This document shows positions 62,431-64,000 of a stretch of DNA of 64,000 nucleotides, one piece after another. The stretch is taken from the NCBI RefSeq assembly GCF_037646345.1, contig NZ_JBBEWR010000002.1, forward strand, positions 310,001 through 374,000, read 5' to 3'. The notes under the pieces are model-generated. The model had not been told where the DNA came from and made no database searches. It saw only the letters and a program-made list of their open reading frames with translations. The stretch comes from Ascidiimonas aurantiaca (GTDB lineage Bacteria > Bacteroidota > Bacteroidia > Flavobacteriales > Flavobacteriaceae). The position numbers and the translations under genes were made by a program. Within the stretch, counting starts at the first letter, position 1. Each line of letters starts with the position of its first letter.

Positions 62431-63650
62431 AAGGCTTTATAAAAGTCATTGGCCCCGGTTTATTATTTGCCGGAGCATCCATAGGAGTATCTCATCTTGT
62501 GCAAAGTACACGAGCAGGCGCCGATTATGGATATGGCTTGATTTGGGCCCTTTTGCTAGTGCACTTGTTTAAATATCCTTTTTTTCAGTTCGGTCCCCGT
62601 TATGCACTGGCCACCGGTGAAAATTTATTGGATGGTTATCGGCGCCTCGGGAAAAGTGTATTAATAATATACTTTATCTTGACATTTTGTACCATGTTTA
62701 CTATTCAGACAGCGGTAACCATAGTTACAGCAGGTTTGGCATCCCGCTTATTCGGTTTTAGTGATGATGCAGTTCTTTGGAGTATGGTTATTACTCTGGT
62801 TTGTTTACTTATATTGATAATTGGCAGATATAGTTTGTTGGACCGTTTTATTAAGTTTGTGATTGCCATACTTGCCCTAAGTACCCTGTTTGCTGTTTTT
62901 TTTGCATCTGCAAATAGTCAGGGGGTTTCAGATTTTACACAAATACTTCCGGGAGACACAGCAGGAATTGCTTTTTTAATAGCCTTTATGGGGTGGATGC
63001 CGGCCCCTTTAGATATTTCAGTATGGCACTCATTATGGGCCATTGAAAAAAAGAACAATCAGCCTGCCTATAACCTTAAAGCTGCCATTAAAGACTTTAA
63101 TTTTGGCTTTGCGGGAGCTATTATTCTGGGTGTGTGTTTTGTAGCATTGGGAGCACTGGTAATGTATGGCACAGGAGAAAAGTTTGATAACAGTGCTATA
63201 GGGTTTGCATCACAACTTATTACCATGTACACCAATAGTTTGGGAGAATGGACATATGTAATTATTGCTTTAGCTGCATTTACTACTATGTTTAGTACTA
63301 CATTAACCACCCTTGATGCTTCGCCCAGGGCTATGGCACATACTTCCAAATTGTTTTTTGGAAAATATATCAAGCATTCCTATATATTTTGGATGGGCAC
63401 TTTGGTAGTGGGAACCTGCGGGATCTTATTCTTTTTCCTCTCAGAGATGAAATTACTTATAGATATAGCTACCATTTTGTCTTTTGTCACCGCTCCTTTC
63501 TATGCAATTGCCAATTATGTTCTTATTACCTCTTCCCATACTCCTGAAAAGCACCGCCCTGGCCTTTTTATGAGAATTATGAGTTTAACAGGGATCTTGT
63601 TTTTAATTAGTTTTAGTATATGGTATCTTATGACCTTAAAGGTTTTTTAA
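62427..63650 (+). CDS. NRAMP-related divalent metal transporter
   Basis: 407 residues with about eleven membrane helices. The start GPGLLFAGASIGVSHLVQSTRAGADYG aligns with NRAMP TM1 but the metal-binding DPGN motif is absent (SHLVQ stands there). The TM6 MPHN-type motif is replaced by WMPAPLDISVWHS. So it belongs to the divergent NRAMP-like branch seen in Bacteroidota; substrate not predictable from the canonical motif (Mg2+ or another ion are possible). Its start overlaps the sigma gene by 4 bp. Confidence 0.85.
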   Translation: MKGFIKVIGPGLLFAGASIGVSHLVQSTRAGADYGYGLIWALLLVHLFKYPFFQFGPRYALATGENLLDGYRRLGKSVLIIYFILTFCTMFTIQTAVTIVTAGLASRLFGFSDDAVLWSMVITLVCLLILIIGRYSLLDRFIKFVIAILALSTLFAVFFASANSQGVSDFTQILPGDTAGIAFLIAFMGWMPAPLDISVWHSLWAIEKKNNQPAYNLKAAIKDFNFGFAGAIILGVCFVALGALVMYGTGEKFDNSAIGFASQLITMYTNSLGEWTYVIIALAAFTTMFSTTLTTLDASPRAMAHTSKLFFGKYIKHSYIFWMGTLVVGTCGILFFFLSEMKLLIDIATILSFVTAPFYAIANYVLITSSHTPEKHRPGLFMRIMSLTGILFLISFSIWYLMTLKVF

Positions 63651-63662
63651 GAGATTAGTTTG

Positions 63663-63670
63663 TATCTTTG
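63663..63670 (+). promoter_or_regulatory. -7 element (TATCTTTG) of lipA
   Basis: Exact TANNTTTG match 22 bp before the lipA ATG. The -33 region lacks a clear TTG. Confidence 0.45.
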
Positions 63671-63692
63671 CACCTTACTAATTATTCCATTA

Positions 63693-64000
63693 ATGAACGT
63701 AGATACTTTAGAAAGCACCGCTCCGGTAAAAGGGAAACCCAAATGGCTGCGTGTAAAGTTACCAACCGGCAAAAAATATACAGAACTCAGAGGGCTGGTA
63801 GACAAATATAATCTTCATACCATTTGTACTTCAGGAAGTTGTCCTAATATGGGAGAATGTTGGGGAGAAGGGACCGCTACTTTTATGATATTGGGGAATA
63901 TATGTACGAGATCGTGTGGTTTCTGTGGTGTTAAGACCGGAAGGCCTGAAACTGTTGACTGGGAAGAGCCTGAAAAGGTGGCACGCTCTATCAAGATCAT
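63693..64000 (+). CDS. lipA: Lipoyl synthase (5' part, truncated by window end)
   Basis: The first 102 codons are present; the gene runs off the right edge. The auxiliary cluster motif CTSGSCPNMGECW and the radical-SAM motif CTRSCGFC are both visible, followed by the TGRPETVDWEEPE segment. LipA inserts two sulfurs into octanoyl groups on the lipoyl domains of dehydrogenases. Confidence 0.97.
   Translation, partial: MNVDTLESTAPVKGKPKWLRVKLPTGKKYTELRGLVDKYNLHTICTSGSCPNMGECWGEGTATFMILGNICTRSCGFCGVKTGRPETVDWEEPEKVARSIKI

Overview
The window looks like a chromosomal segment of a marine-type flavobacterium (Bacteroidota, Flavobacteriia). The evidence is a protein with a gliding-motility/T9SS type B C-terminus, DUF6090 and DUF5606 proteins, a two-motif DnaJ, and repeated TANNTTTG (-7) promoter elements of the Bacteroidota housekeeping sigma factor. 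Most of it is ordinary core genome, densely packed and with no rRNA, tRNA, CRISPR array or intact insertion sequence that I can see.

Layout. 0.2-9.8 kb (+): a lipoprotein and mnmD, an SDR39U1-type epimerase, grpE-dnaJ, an ABC exporter pair, an MscS channel, an outer-membrane protein and a sigma-54-type response regulator without a DNA-binding domain. 9.8-17.5 kb: mixed single genes (PPK2, M28 peptidase, a cyclophilin-FKBP fusion, a 1-Cys peroxiredoxin, a YfiT/DinB protein, a thioredoxin-like protein, an Mpo1-like protein, a CsaA-like protein). 17.5-27.2 kb (-): MFS transporter, nudK, DUF6090, a large S9 peptidase with a C-terminal FGE-like domain, an AHSA1/serine hydrolase/M23 cluster, a thioredoxin, lysA. 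27.4-29.3 kb (+): LON-domain protein and sucC.

29.4-35.0 kb is the accessory part and the most interesting stretch. Two imperfect direct repeats of about 170-180 bp (29396-29574 and 34827-34992) bracket a visibly A+T-richer cassette. It encodes a 47-residue Trp-containing peptide, a strong hairpin, a secreted carboxypeptidase-regulatory-like protein, a fusion of an isoprenyl-diphosphate-synthase-like domain with a squalene-cyclase-like toroid domain, and a PqqD-like/M50 membrane protease. I read it as a candidate RiPP cluster for a prenylated (possibly cyclised) peptide, with ComQ/ComX of Bacillus as the nearest known logic. The cassette sits between the sucC terminator and the regulatory region of an hsp20 gene.

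35.1-64.0 kb: hsp20, a LysR regulator divergent from an sbtA-type bicarbonate transporter, uvrB, the T9SS-type protein, an ABC-2 exporter, a nucleoid-associated protein, heme A synthase, the CCA enzyme, several envelope glycosyltransferases and ATP-grasp proteins, dapD, ruvX, def, an ECF sigma/anti-sigma pair, a second ECF sigma factor, an NRAMP-like transporter and the start of lipA.

A second theme is heat shock. Both grpE and hsp20 carry an exactly spaced GG-N10-GC (sigma-54 -24/-12) element 36-38 bp before the start codon, with GACA-rich repeats upstream, which suggests chaperone control by sigma-54 in this organism. Wherever an early TTG/GTG start gave an implausible N-terminus or overran a promoter, I moved the start to the internal ATG and say so.
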